Below, one piece after another: positions 39,640 through 51,497 of a stretch of DNA of 64,000 nt. Source of the stretch: Blepharisma japonicum (lineage: Eukaryota; Ciliophora; Heterotrichea; Heterotrichida; Blepharismidae). The translations under genes and the position numbers were made by a program. Below the pieces are notes generated by a model. The model saw only the letters and a list, made by a program, of their open reading frames with translations, was not told the DNA's origin and ran no database searches. The DNA is taken from NCBI GenBank assembly GCA_949751835.1, contig CATKHK010000096.1:62001-126000 (forward strand), read 5' to 3'. Numbering within the stretch: position 1 is the first letter of the stretch; the number at the start of each line of letters is the position of its first letter.

Positions 39640-40161
39640 ATGAATAAAGTAATTTTGTATGTTGCCGCATCTTTGGATGGATTTATCGCAGATATTAATG
39701 GAAAAGTGGATTGGCTATGGATGCCAAATGACCCTGATGATATTTTAGGATATCGAAAGTTAAAGAGCAGGATTGGGACAATTGTCATGGGGAGTAGAAG
39801 CTATCAGCAAACACTTACGTTTGGGCCGTGGGAGTGGCCTGACAAGCACACTTATGTATTTACTTCTCAGCCTTTTAGGACAGACCTAACGTGTGTGGAA
39901 TTCATATCTCAGTCACCTCAAGAGTTCATTGAAAATTTCAGAAGATTAGGAAAAAGCAAAGATATTTGGCTTCTAGGAGGAGCTGCTCTGGCTGCTTCTT
40001 TTTCACAAGTGAAGCTAATTGATGAAATTATTTTAACAAGTGTCCCAATTACCCTCGGAAATGGAATTTTATTAAATTTGCCTTGGCATGATTTTATACT
40101 GCAGAGTGAAATTCAATGTATGGAAGGGCTTATTCAAAAAACGTACTTTCTTAAACAATAA
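39640..40161 (+). CDS. RibD C-terminal/dihydrofolate-reductase-family protein
   Basis: 173 codons from ATG to TAA, complete. The N-terminus MNKVILYVAASLDGFIAD is the start strand and helix of the RibD C-terminal (DHFR-like) fold seen in small bacterial YyaP/YwjB-type proteins. GTIVMGSRSYQQ and YVFTSQP follow in family order. IWLLGGAALAASF is the Gly-rich nucleotide-binding turn, and IDEIILTSVPITLGNG is the usual C-terminal strand. It is probably an NAD(P)H-dependent reductase; the substrate is unknown, and it is not a true DHFR or the fused RibD. All six tryptophans are TGG, although neighbours also use TGA. With so few codons this is only weak support for a bacterial origin. Confidence 0.88.
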   Translation: MNKVILYVAASLDGFIADINGKVDWLWMPNDPDDILGYRKLKSRIGTIVMGSRSYQQTLTFGPWEWPDKHTYVFTSQPFRTDLTCVEFISQSPQEFIENFRRLGKSKDIWLLGGAALAASFSQVKLIDEIILTSVPITLGNGILLNLPWHDFILQSEIQCMEGLIQKTYFLKQ

Positions 40162-40385
40162 AACACTTATCATTGCTCCTAAGCAGTCATCAAATCAAAA
40201 TTACATTAATTTTTATTGCTTAAATATGCTTAAATCTCAAACTCTTTGCAATAAAAATATTTTTAAATGCTATTTAGCCTTGAAAATAATTTATTCAGTT
40301 TTTTATAATTTCTTGTTAGAAAGCTCTCATAAATTAAATTTGTAAATTTACTAATTAAAAATAAACAGAATTCTTCAAAAATAAT

Positions 40386-42002
40386 CTATTTTCCATTTTT
40401 ATTCCTAGAAAGCACCTCTTCAACTACATCTGCGTTAGTCTCAAAATAACACAGCTGAGAAGAAATGAAATTCTTATGTGTCATTCCTCCTAAAATTAGT
40501 AGTTTCGATCCATATGAAGCCATACAGTGGCCCCATCTACCTTCTGGCTCACTTCCTTTGATATCAACTCTTTCCCATTTGAGGTTTTCCACATTAAACA
40601 TATGTAAATCATTTAGTTCTGAACCTCCTTGGCCATATAAATCGTCATTCCTGCCTCCAAAAATGTAAAGCCTATAATTTGCTGTGCAGGCAGAATGGGA
40701 ATATCTTGGGGGAGGAGTGTTTTCAGATTTAATTTCTATTCAGTTAAAGCTATCATTTACTATATGAAGGCAGTGAAATCAGTTGCAAGGCTTATACTCG
40801 AAGTTTAGGCCTCCAAATAAGTAGAAGCCTACGTTTGAGATATGAAAAGGGTTTTTAGCTTGGATTTCAAATAAATTGCTTCGATAGTCTAAAAGCTGCT
40901 CATTGGAAAAAATTCCTGTCAAAGTTGCATGTGATCGAAAGCCAGGATCATCAAAGACATTTATTTCTGGAATAGACCATTCTTTAGATTTAGAGTCATA
41001 TATGTATAAACAATTTGTTGTGTGGCTTCTTTGGTTCATCCCTCCATAGACCACCATAAATCGGCCTACTTTGCTTGCAGCATGATTTCTTAAGGCTTGA
41101 GGCAATTGGCCTGAGCCTGTAAAGATTTGCCATTTTTGGTCTTTTAGAGAAAGAATATTAAGCTTAGCTGTGCACCTTCTTGTCCCGTCATGCGTATGAG
41201 ACGCATATCCTCCAAAAACTACCAATTTGTTCTTAAAAGCTACCATAGAATGCCCCGCCCTCCCTTGAGGACAATACTGGGTACTCAAAATATTCCATTT
41301 CCAGCTAATCAAGTCTAGCTCTCTCACATCAGGATGTAAAATCCTGCTTTCTCCTGCATATATATACATCTTTTCTGCTAGAATTACAACTTGACATCCT
41401 TCTCGGCTGTTGGGCATAGATCCTGCTGTACATTTTGTATCAAAAATTGCAATGCTGGGCTTAGAAAAGTCTTTTATTAGCGGGCTTTCTTCTTTAGGCG
41501 GCTCTTTTTTAGCTAAATTCCTATTGAAGTATGGGATGTGTGAAATCTCTGTGGATATAAATTCAGTTAAGAAAGGAACCAAAAATTTTTTGGAGGGTTT
41601 TATTGAGTCCTTGCTTTTGATTGTGGAGTTTTTTCTTATTTTTATAAGGCTAATGGGAGAATTTACCATTTTTGCATGCCTCACAGTTGAATTTTTTCAG
41701 TTTAATTGTTTCATTCTTATCCAGTTATTTTGATTGTTTGTATTTTCAAATACATTTGTGGGTGATTTATATACAAAATTGTCAAGAGAAAAGTCTTTTA
41801 ATACTTGAGAGTCACTTAAATTGGCTTTTCTTCTATGTGTCATGCTCCCTTTTATATCGATTTTTTTTGTAATTTCGATTCTACTGCTGACAACAACTTG
41901 AGATTCCAGACTTGGGCTATAGCGAATAATTTTGAAGGGAGCGATGATCTTCTTTTGGGGCTTTTGGCTAAGATTTTTCAAAGATTCATGTCTGGAGTGC
42001 AT
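40386..42002 (-). CDS. Kelch-repeat protein
   Basis: 538 codons from the ATG at 42000-42002 to TAG at 40386-40388, with two TGA tryptophans. The first 190 residues are basic, Ser/Lys-rich and likely disordered. From about residue 200 to the end run roughly five to six kelch repeats (VVILAEKMYIYAGES, GRAGHSMVAFKNKLVVFGGY, RNHAASKVGRFMVVYGGM, RYSHSACTANYRLYIFGGR, RWGHCMASYGSKLLILGG), each with the diagnostic GG pair and following aromatic or hydrophobic residues. This predicts a beta-propeller for protein or actin binding. No BTB, F-box or kinase domain is seen. It converges with the RibD-like gene over 224 bp that hold nothing recognisable. Confidence 0.9.
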
Positions 42003-42699
42003 ATTTTATTTTTCTTTTAAATGTTTATGTTATAAATTCTTTTATAATTGTTTGAGTAATTTAAAGTGATTTCTTTATGGTAGTTTATTAAATTTTTTAA
42101 TCACAATTATAATTTCATAAATTTTCGAACATAATTCCAGGTTTATAAAAATATTAATTTTATAAAGACAATAAATAAATCTAACTAATGCAAAGTTGAG
42201 AATTTAATTAATACTTAGTTAAAAGGCTTTCAGGTTATTGTGTATTTAAATTTATGAAACAAAATGACAAAATTCGCTCAAATTTTGATATCGTATAAAA
42301 GAATGCTATCCTTAGCAAATTCATTTAATATTTATAATAATCATCATCTTATTTTGATTAATAGAAAATAATTTATAAATTATTATCAAAAAAATATTTA
42401 TCTCAAACATATATACATTATATACTTCTTCTGACAACATTATAATAGACTTTCTACACAAGTTCTTTTTAACAAATTTTACTTTTGAGGCTTATATTTC
42501 CTTTAGATCGATTAAAATAAAAATTATTCCAAAGCAAGATTATAATTATTATCAAATTTATAGCCAATCTTGGCCTCGTTTTGATAAATATTTAAATATA
42601 ATCGCTTTTCAATATATATTCTTCTTTTAAACTCATAAAGGAGAATTTTTAAATAGTATTTTATATTCTTTCTATAATTTTTTTTAAATAGGGTTTACA
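42003..42699. promoter_or_regulatory. Upstream region of surface-protein gene 1 (also upstream of the kelch gene)
   Basis: About 700 bp of very AT-rich sequence between divergent starts. From 42026 onward it is nearly identical to 51504-52182, in front of surface-protein gene 2, including the block aaactcataaaggagaattt and the stretch just before the ATG (agggtttacaATG). Conservation of the whole interval reflects recent duplication; the promoter must lie inside it. No coding frame is evident. Confidence 0.5.
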
Positions 42700-45600
42700 A
42701 TGAAAAGCCTTATAAGCTTATTTGTCCTCATTGTAATTGCAAACTGCATAAAATTTGGAACTTATGATCCATATCTTGATCCTGGCAGAATATTCTGAGC
42801 AAAAGACACTTGATTTAACAACCCTATAGAACTCAGCCAAACTAATGCTGGCTCGTCAGTCACCTTGACAATTCATTTTAGACCTTTTACATCAGTGATG
42901 TCAGGGACTGTCCAAATCATTTTCCCGAGATCCTTTTCAACAGAAACAAATAAAATGGCTACTCTTCCTAATACTTATAATTTACAGGCTGGGAAAGACA
43001 TTACTGCTAACTATAATACAATCCTTCCTAACTCTGAAGGAATTTATGGGCCAATTGGAATTATCACTAGGCACAGCGCTGGTGGGCAAATTGTAGACGC
43101 GAATTTCAATTTTGGGTTCATTGCTGTAACCAGCTCAGCTCTTAATGCTAATCTTTATGTCTCTAGAACGAGTAGCAGCACTGTAACAAAAATAAATACC
43201 GATAACGCCCTTAAATTCTCATTCCAATTGACTTTTAGCCTTTGGGCTCATGATATCATTGAGATTGTTCCAGATTCCTATTGGACTCCAAAATCTGTTA
43301 TTGCCTGTAAATCAGTGGGAAGCCCAAACCTTCTTTTTAACTCAAATAATGCTAATTCTTTGCCTTGTGCACTCGGAGTCAAAAGCTCACAAGCTGGAGT
43401 TGCAGTTGGGGCTGATAACTCCAATAATTACTGAGATAGTGTTTATATTTATGGGATTGCTAAAGAGGTTTATGTGTCATCTGGATCTAGTTCAAATTCT
43501 TATACCGTCGAGCTTGATGTTAACACTTTTGTGTCGCCTAAATTTGTTACAAGCTCAAGCAGCTGGACTATTAATATTTGAAGATGGGGAACCAATAACT
43601 TGCTTGCTAAATATACCACGACTACAGGACCTGGATCAACAGCAGGGTCAGCTACTTTTATCAGCTGGAAAAATCAGAATAATCCGTCTATTAATGTGAT
43701 GCAGAATCAAGCTATATTTACTAAAGTTACAGTTGGAACTGATAGTCCACTTCCTGCTGGGAGTTCTTTGACTGTTACTTTTAGTGGTGTTGATATATAT
43801 AATACAGTTTGATGGTCAGATTTAGATGGCTCCACTGAAAAAGCTGATAAACTATGTCATGTTACTCCAGCTATTGATGGAGCAAGCTGCAAAGCAACCT
43901 CTGAGACCACTGCAACTATAGCATTTGAAAAAGAGCAGGCTAAAGGATCAGTATCGTTCGTGGTATTAAGCAAATTTATTGGACCAGCTTCATATGTTTC
44001 TAAAATTACTACTTATTATAGCTCGCCTCAAAATGTTGTAGATGAAAGTGAAGCCAATCCTGGTGAATTCATGGTTATCCCAAGTTCGTCACCTAATTAT
44101 AAGATTCCTGATGTGGCATTGCATGCTCTTCCTGCTTCAACTACGACATATCCTCAACTTGATTCTGGAAGGGGTTATACTCCATATCCCCTGTATAACT
44201 CCAATACTCTGAATCAAGGAGGAGTAAAAGGTCAATATATCTTTTTACGTGCTACTCCAGGAAGCACAAATTCATGGGGTGGAGCTTCTGGTGTTGCAGC
44301 TAGTTTAACATTTTACTTCAACTGAGCATCTTCATTAGGGTTTGATACTTTTAACTCTGTCTATATAAGCAGCGGGAGTACACTTAGTGACTATATTAAT
44401 TCTGCTACAAGTTTAGGATCATCAACAGCAGAAGATCGCACCTTAGCAGCAGCAAGACCTGCAACTTCTCCTAAATTAACTAGCAGCAATCAAATTTCTG
44501 TATCCTTCGACGCCTCTTCAAGTTCTCCATCTGTTGCGTATGGAAGCTACTATATTTTAAGATTTTCTGAGTCAAGCTTGCCATTCATATCATCCAACAA
44601 AGCAACCTTTTATGAAATCTGGGCAATAGCAACCTATACAGTATCAACAGTCTCTACAATTGAAATCGGCAGCTCAGTTATATCAGTGCTTCCTCAGAAA
44701 ACTTCTTCAAAGCTTTATACATTGTTAGTTTGCAATGACCAGCTTGATGGAATTCCTATGGTGAACTACTTTGAGCCAATAAACACAGACTTTGACTTTA
44801 CTGGCCAGTTATACGCAATTGATATTGAAATTGATTCAGGATATGACTATATTAAAGGATTTATGGGTACTGGCATCATGGAATATGATAATGCAGGGAT
44901 TTTGACCATTAACAACAAATTTTTATCTTCTGCTTCTACTGCTACTGCTAGCTTTATAACTTCTGGGGCAAAACTAACTATCACACTTAAAAATTTTGGA
45001 GCTATATCTGTGAATACGCCAACAAAGGTGACTACTTATCTACCAAGTGCAATTGCTACGCTAGGGATAACGCATTTTTCAGTATGAACAAATTTTTATA
45101 TCGTCAAGCCATCTGATCCTTCAGTCAAACAAATCCTTTATCAATCTTCGTATGTCTCTTGGGACATTCAAAAAACTCTTAAACCTTTTGACTCTTCTTC
45201 AACAGGAGCAAAAACCTCAGATTCCTCAGACTGGTATATTGGAGATTCAAAAGGTGTTACAATATCCAACAAGCTTAAAAGCAGTACCTCAGCAACTGCA
45301 ATACTGTCTAACTATATCATTGGGATCGGGCTATCACCAGGCTTTACTTTTTATTCAGTTCCTTCCTATTCTGTAGTAGTCAATACAGCAGCTGCTGCAA
45401 CTTCTCCTGCCTCTACGACATATTATTTAAGCTCTTCAGGTGATTATGGTGCAGGTGGGTTTATTATGGCTTATGGATCATCATGGGGCACTGCAACGCC
45501 CACATCTGATGGAATTAATTATAATCTAGCAGTTGCCAATCTTCAAAGTCCGAACCACTCTACCTCAAGTACTTGGAATGTATGGATCGCAGCTGCTACA

Positions 45601-48600
45601 CCAGGATTAGATTGTAAATATTCCAATTCTTATTCTAAGTCTATCACTATTCAAGAAAAATCTTTGAACAGCCCTAAATGCTATGCTGATACAAATACAA
45701 TTATGGGGGCTAGTGCAGACTCAGTTAATCTGTCAATAACTTTTGAGTTCTCTATTAATATTAAGGTACCTGCAGGAGGTTCCCTTGAATTTTTATTAGA
45801 CAGCAGCTGATCATGATCGTCATCAGACTACTCCTCGCCCTCAATATCAGCATCTTATTCAATTTTTGGAAATACTTTGACAGCTAGCCTATATTCTGGA
45901 CTTTCAATTGGAACATATACTATTGTGGTAAAAGGAGTTCAACCTCCGTGGAATAGGGGATCTTATTCCATTTGAACAAGTTGCTTTTATTCATTATCAA
46001 CTAAAACTAAGTCAGGCGATAATATTGAGTCAGGTAGTTCATGATCCCCAATAGAAATTACCTCTTCTGCTTCTGTAATACCTGGAAATTCTTATTTAAC
46101 AATCAATTCATATCCAAGCTCTCCATATGCAGTAGTTGATATCTTGCTAGATTTTTATTTCGATAAAAAAGTCCCTGCTGGTAGCTATATTGAAATTTCA
46201 ACTCCTAATGATCTACCCTGGTCTTATTCTGAATTATCAAGTTCCATTAAAGACTACTGCTGAGCTAACATTATATATAGCAGCTGCGCTATTACTGATA
46301 GTTCTACAATTATTATGTACTTAGCTGAATCTATAATTTCAGGAACCAAAATCAATATTTATCTGGAAAATGCAATAAAATTTGAAGACCCAAGTAAAAC
46401 AGGTGATTTTTTAATTTCTGCTTATTGGGGGCCTGATTCAATTCAAATTATAGATGGATCATCAGGTATAGGCAAAAATTCAGTCAAGTTTTTAGAATAT
46501 GATACGTACCCGATAGATTTTTATGGCTCTTATGATATTACAACTGCTGGAGAATTCTCATCTTATACTCTTTTTTTTGGCATGTGGCATTGAGTTGGAG
46601 TTGTTTATGAAGATTATTTTTACATTCAATTTCCAAGAGATTTTGACCCTTATATCGGAGATGCTAAGCAATCCAATCCTAATGATCCAAATAGCTGATT
46701 TCTTGAATGCAGCTCAAAAACGCTTGGCAATCCCATAATTTGCACTGTAGATCATTGGTTTGTCATTGTGAAAAGCTTAAAGAGCACATACACATATAAT
46801 ATATATATAGATTTAACTATTAGAGGCGTAAGAAATCCAGGCCCTTTTGAAGTTGGCTATTTTAAAGTATGGCACTATGGCCCTGCTGGCAATCTTAGAG
46901 GTTTGACTTATGGACCTCTTAAATCAAAAATCCCTACTTCGCCTGCAAACAACATGAATCTTAAGCCTATTTCTATTGCAGACAGTACCTTAGCAGCTTC
47001 AACCGATTATAATTTTGATTTCTACCTAGCAATGAATACAGCTTCCAGTTTTAGTACTGCCAATTCCTTCAACATTACGTTCCCTCAGCAGTTTGTTGGC
47101 ATATTATACACAGCTTGCAAATTAATGGCATTTGACGAAACATCAGCCACAGCGCTGACTGAAGCAACTTGGGCAAGCAATTGCACTTGTAAAGTATTAG
47201 GAAATATGATAAGCCTAAGTCCAACAAGTACAACTCCTATAGTCAAAACAACAGATAGGATTCGTATTTCACTAACTAATGTCACCAACCCCTCTTCTGG
47301 CTTGACAAGAAATACAGGCTGGGATATCACTGGCTTATCCTTCGGCCCTTCATACATGTACTGGTCTAACAAGTTTGAAATAATTGTAGTTGACTGAACC
47401 ACTAATATCATTACTGGAAGGACTTATGGAAATCTCAACTCAGGGTATGTAGGATACGGCCAGTACATTAAGACTCCTAACTCTACGGATGATACGAATA
47501 ATACGAATAATACGAATCCTACTGATCCTACTACTGACTCTGATCCTTGATGATGAGTCCGCATTTGAGGAAATTATAATTCCAAAGTCATCAAGCTTTT
47601 TCCTGGTCAACAAAGTTGAAATTATTATATCGTGCTCACCTCTGGATCATCTAATTTTGGCTTGAGATCGCAAAAATTAATCCTCACGCCAAAAGTGACC
47701 TCTATTAACCAAAATATAGTAGATGGAATAAAACTCACTTCAGTTTATCACCAATGAACTGCGTTTCAGTTAGATGAAGAAATAGCGTTCAGGATTTCAG
47801 TAGCGACTGGAACTCCCAGTGGCACGTGCTATATAGAATGAATTTTAACTGAGTATTGCCATGATGGAGTCTATTCAAACATCTATAATGCTTCTCAGGT
47901 CGTTACTGTTGAAATTGGTACTCAAACTGAAAAAATTTGAATTACTGTTGACCCTATTCCCACCATTTATGTGGGCTACACTAGTATTCCAATTGGTGTA
48001 AGGCTTGGATATGCTCCAGCATCTGATTTGACTGTTACTCCAATACTTGGTGCCACAGTTTCAGGGATTTTTATGAATCCAACCAGCCTTACATTTGGAA
48101 GAGACACCCAAATTCTTTTCTTTGAGCTAAAAGTTCTTAACAGCTATGACCTAACCCAGAAGCCTGTACTTAGTTTCTATCTGGCTGGAACTGATGTAAA
48201 CTCTTTCATTATACCTTTTTCTCAATCCCTAACTGTCGGATCTATTCCGTCTATATCATCGACAAATTTAGTTCTTGTACCTAGCGGAATTTCAGGTACT
48301 TCAATTACAATGAATGTAAAATATAGCCAAAACGCTATCATCTATTGAGGACTTACATGCGAAGGCGCTCCTATGCTTAACTTTACTAATCTCCAAAAAC
48401 AAACCCAAAATCTTGTATCTCCAAACTCTGACACGCTAAGTCTTTTAGATCAGCTTGCAGCTGATCGTCAAGATACTGAGACCCATATTGACTATGCTAA
48501 AGATACTGATATTGCTTCTTTCTTCAGAAGAATTCACAGGAACCACTGCCAAAACCTATGGGCTGATGCATCCATCAATAGAGCTAATTATGGCTCAATA

Positions 48601-49479
48601 TCAATTACTTTAAATTGGCTTATGGATAGCACTTCATATCAGTTTTACGCATACGCTGACAATAAAATTGGCACCCCATCATTTGCATCTATTGCATTTA
48701 AAACATCAGCTACCAATTTCGCTTATTCTACATCAGTTACTTTTCCAGGAGCACTTCCAACAAGCACAGATGATATCGTTAGAAAATGCTTGGCGAAGAA
48801 TATGGGAGTTAACCCTGATTGATTGATTTCTACAGGCCGAACAGAGCCATCATCATCATCTTCAGGATCTTTAAGACTACTAGAGAACTCAGAAACGATT
48901 TCATATTCAAGGTTCAATTACATAGTCGTTTATGATAGAAGCAATCTAAAATATTCACCACTCTTTATTCTCAATAATCTTGACCAAAATGGAGCAACTA
49001 GTGATCTGACTGCATTGATTGGTGTTCCCCCAGCAGCATATGGAGTTCCTACTCCTCTATCACCTGGCACAATACCGAGTTGGACATATGCCCCATCTTT
49101 AAGTTCAAAATCTTCATCAAATGCCATATTTAGTGCAGCCTCATCACAATCAGGCCTTGCATGCGTATCTTGTCGCGATTACGCTTCAGACAATATTACT
49201 TATGCTTGGCAAGTTGTTGATAGGCTAGATTGTGAGTCTAATATTGCATATGGAGTATGCGTCAATACTACAGCAGCAACAACTTTTCAACTAATAGTTA
49301 ATGGCCTTACCCAAGATACAACGTACTTTTGTTACTTCACAGTTTGCAATAGCCACCCAATTAATCCCAATTGTACTGACTACACTGCAACTGCTCCTAT
49401 GGCAAGCATAGATATTAAGACTGATGATGAAGCAGTTTTGATTGGTCTTTTATCTGCTTTCTTCTTAATCTTTAGCTAA
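42700..49479 (+). CDS. Giant secreted/surface protein 1
   Basis: 2,259 codons from the ATG at 42700 to TAA, a single frame with several dozen TGA tryptophans. MKSLISLFVLIVIANC is a signal peptide. The last residues (DDEAVLIGLLSAFFLIFS) are a short hydrophobic tail with no basic end, as for a GPI anchor. Between them lie about 2,200 Ser/Thr/Asn/Tyr-rich, beta-type residues with few cysteines. An Asn/Thr/Asp-rich linker is at about 1595-1616, followed by three consecutive TGA codons. A conserved WWSDLDG motif starts at residue 371. No catalytic domain is recognised. A surface coat or cell-contact role is inferred from size, secretion signals and tandem family members. The paralogues start at 52183 and 62378. 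Confidence 0.88.
47487..47530. repeat. Short tandem repeat (aatacg units) in surface gene 1
   Basis: Repeated gatacg/aatacg hexamers encode DDTNNTNNTNPTD in the linker of surface protein 1. The paralogue at 52183 has only a shorter, non-repetitive version here, so the repeat expanded in this copy or shrank in the other. Confidence 0.7.
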
Positions 49480-50434
49480 AAAATTAATTCAAACTTTTCC
49501 CAGTATGATTATTAATATATAGTAAAAATAAAAATAAAGATTTTGCAATTGATATTGTGAATAACTAATAATTATACTCTTTTAACCTAAAGGATTGCTT
49601 GCTTTAAAATTCAACGTTTTGTTTTGGAGATAATAAAGTTTTTACTATTTTAATAGTTCAAGTTTTATGTGCAAATATATTTCATATAAATAAATTAAAT
49701 ATTTCCTATGTGGACATATGACCCTTATTGGTGTCAGAAAAACAGCAAATCTTCATAGAAAAGTTCCAAAAAATGGTAATCATTCTAGAGAAGTCAATTT
49801 ATAAAAGCTATAATAAGATATACAATGATTAGTTAGTTTTTAAAGATCGACTGAAACTGGGAAAAGCTCAAGGCAGGAACAATTCTTGAGAGAATATATG
49901 AGTTAAATGAAGAAAAGATCTATCGTGAGCAAGCATAAATGTGAAATGTGTAAGAGTGGTAAATCACTAATACATCAGAAATTTATTTCCTGGATAAAAA
50001 ATCGAAGGAATAATAATTTTGAATATATAGGTCAGTTATTTATTAAGTCTTCTTAGAAAACTATAATTTTAGCATCAATTCGTAAAAATTACTCGGTATT
50101 GTCATTATTGCTAATAGGATGTGTTTCTAAAAATGCAGCATCTGCTGTATATAAACTTTGATTTTATTTTTGGAATTTTTGAGTTAAAATTATTGCACTA
50201 TCAGCACTAAACTCCAAGATGATTTGAATAGTAGAATCTATAATTAGGGTACTCCTGAATAAAGTGAAGCATACTTTTTAGTACTAATTTTGCGTCATTA
50301 AAATAATAAAACAATTTAAAAATAAAATAAGTACAACTAAAAAGAGTACAAGCAATATTGAAAAAGGGTTCTAAAACCGTCATATATCAACCTTAGAATA
50401 GAACATAGTTAAAAAAATGCTCATAAAAATAAAT
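49480..50434. other. 3' region of surface gene 1 with decayed small-ORF sequence
   Basis: 955 bp that align with 58888-59695 but with several indels. It holds the polyadenylation region, a block of about 85 bp at 49711-49795 absent from the other unit, and a damaged version of the 49-codon frame found whole at 59173-59322 (its first 48 bases are missing here). It also holds the small inverted-repeat insertion at 50249-50349. No intact gene is seen. Confidence 0.45.
50249..50349. mobile_element. Possible 101-bp non-coding insertion with short inverted ends
   Basis: The segment begins GTACTC and ends GAGTAC. A second inverted pair lies inside it (tactttttagtac near the left, gtacaactaaaaagagtac at the right end). 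The corresponding place in the other unit (about 59605-59620) lacks it. Too short to code for anything; it could be a MITE-like element, an excision-type internal sequence or an ordinary indel with chance symmetry. No clear target-site duplication is visible. Confidence 0.3.
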
Positions 50435-50461
50435 AATAATTAGCAAAAAACTTAGCATTTA

Positions 50462-50976
50462 TTGACGAAAAAACTTACGACGTCTGATGATGAATCTTGC
50501 AACGAAAAATGCACATGTGACGCTCAGCTCGGAAACAATAAATGCGACTCAGAATGTGACACTTGCGGATGTAATTATGACCATGGTAACTGTTATCATT
50601 TTTCTTTTAAAGATGCAATGATCATTGGGTTTGCAATAGGTGGAGCAATACTTTTAGTAGTTTGCTGCATTCTTATATTCAAATTTTACAAATTATTTTC
50701 CAAAAGAAATTCTAGAATAATATCAAAGCAATATTTGCCTTGGAATTGAGCTTAAAGGAAAATTCCATTTGCACAATCTGCTTCGATTCCTTTGATGATA
50801 ATCAGCCTATTCGAAAAACAGTTTGTGGTCATATATTTCATGTAACATCTTTTGATTCATGAATCAATCATTCAAAAGAGTTAAGATGTTCAAATTGTAA
50901 TAAAAAATTTAAATTTTATGCTGTAGGGCATAAGATCCCAAGAGTACGTGAAATTCAGAATATCTCAGCCATTTAA
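50462..50976 (+). pseudogene. 3' fragment of an LNR-like/transmembrane/RING-H2 protein
   Basis: No start codon is present; an in-frame TAG lies just before it. The first part encodes a cysteine-rich module like an LNR (Lin-12/Notch) repeat (NNKCDSECDTCGCNYDHGNC). A single membrane helix follows (IIGFAIGGAILLVVCCILIF), then a basic stop-transfer. One frame over, starting near 50764, comes a RING-H2 finger: CTICFDSF, then CGHIFH, then WINHS and CSNC, ending at TAA 50974. One frameshift near 50742-50760 separates the two parts. The layout is that of a membrane E3 ubiquitin ligase with an outside cysteine module and an inside RING. The missing 5' part and the frameshift make it a relic. Confidence 0.65.
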
Positions 50977-51130
50977 ATCTTCCAAAGTGAAGACTGTTTA
51001 TAAATACTTTAATATTGAAGAAATATTTGCAAGCGGAACTGAAAGCAGCAAAAATTGGAGGCGAATAGCAGATTCAACAATAAATTAGGATAGGGTTAAT
51101 TAAATTTTCTTCTTCTTTATATTCACACCA

Positions 51131-51497
51131 GACACCCAAACTCTTTACTTTGAACTCACTGTAGCTTCAACATATTCCACATTCCAGACACCTAAACTGA
51201 CTTTTACTGTAAGTGGAACCGATAATAATATTTTTATTGCCCCTGCTTCTCAAACTCTTTCAATTTCTTCTGATATTCCTACATCATCAGCCACTTTGAC
51301 TTTATCCCCTAGCACTCTTACTGGTACTTCAGTAATGATTACAGCCAAATTCAGCCAAGACGCGGCTATATATTGGAGACTTACCTGCTATGAGACTCCA
51401 GCACTTACTTATTCTAAGCTTAAGTCACAAACCCAAAGTCCCATATCTCTTAACTCTAATTTGGCAAGCCCTGATCAAAAGCTCGCTTGCTTACTTA
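51131..51497 (+). pseudogene. Fragment of a surface-protein family gene
   Basis: An open stretch without a start, homologous to the C-terminal third of surface protein 1 (the part at about 48100-48470). It reads DTQTLYFELTV, FTVSGTDNNIFIAP, TLTGTSVMITAKFSQDAAIY and WRLTCYETPALTY. The match ends near 51497, right where the second tandem unit begins at 51504. It is clearly more diverged than genes 1 and 2 are from each other, so it comes from another, older family member. It is cut at both ends. Confidence 0.8.

Larger units (their letters stand above)
42026..50434. repeat. Segmental tandem duplication 2, left unit
   Basis: The left unit of a direct duplication whose partner is 51504-59695. 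It covers the promoter, the complete surface-protein gene and about 950 bp downstream. The left edge is sharp at tatgttataaattc (42026 against 51504). The right edge is at tcataaaaataaat (50434 against 59695). Unit lengths are 8,409 and 8,192 bp, the difference coming from indels in the coding linker and in the 3' region. Confidence 0.85.

Noticed and set aside
43250-43699. Plus-strand frame of 149 codons (and its copy at 52733) overlapping the surface genes
   Set aside because: It overlaps the main frame in a shifted register and exists in both copies only because the main gene is duplicated.
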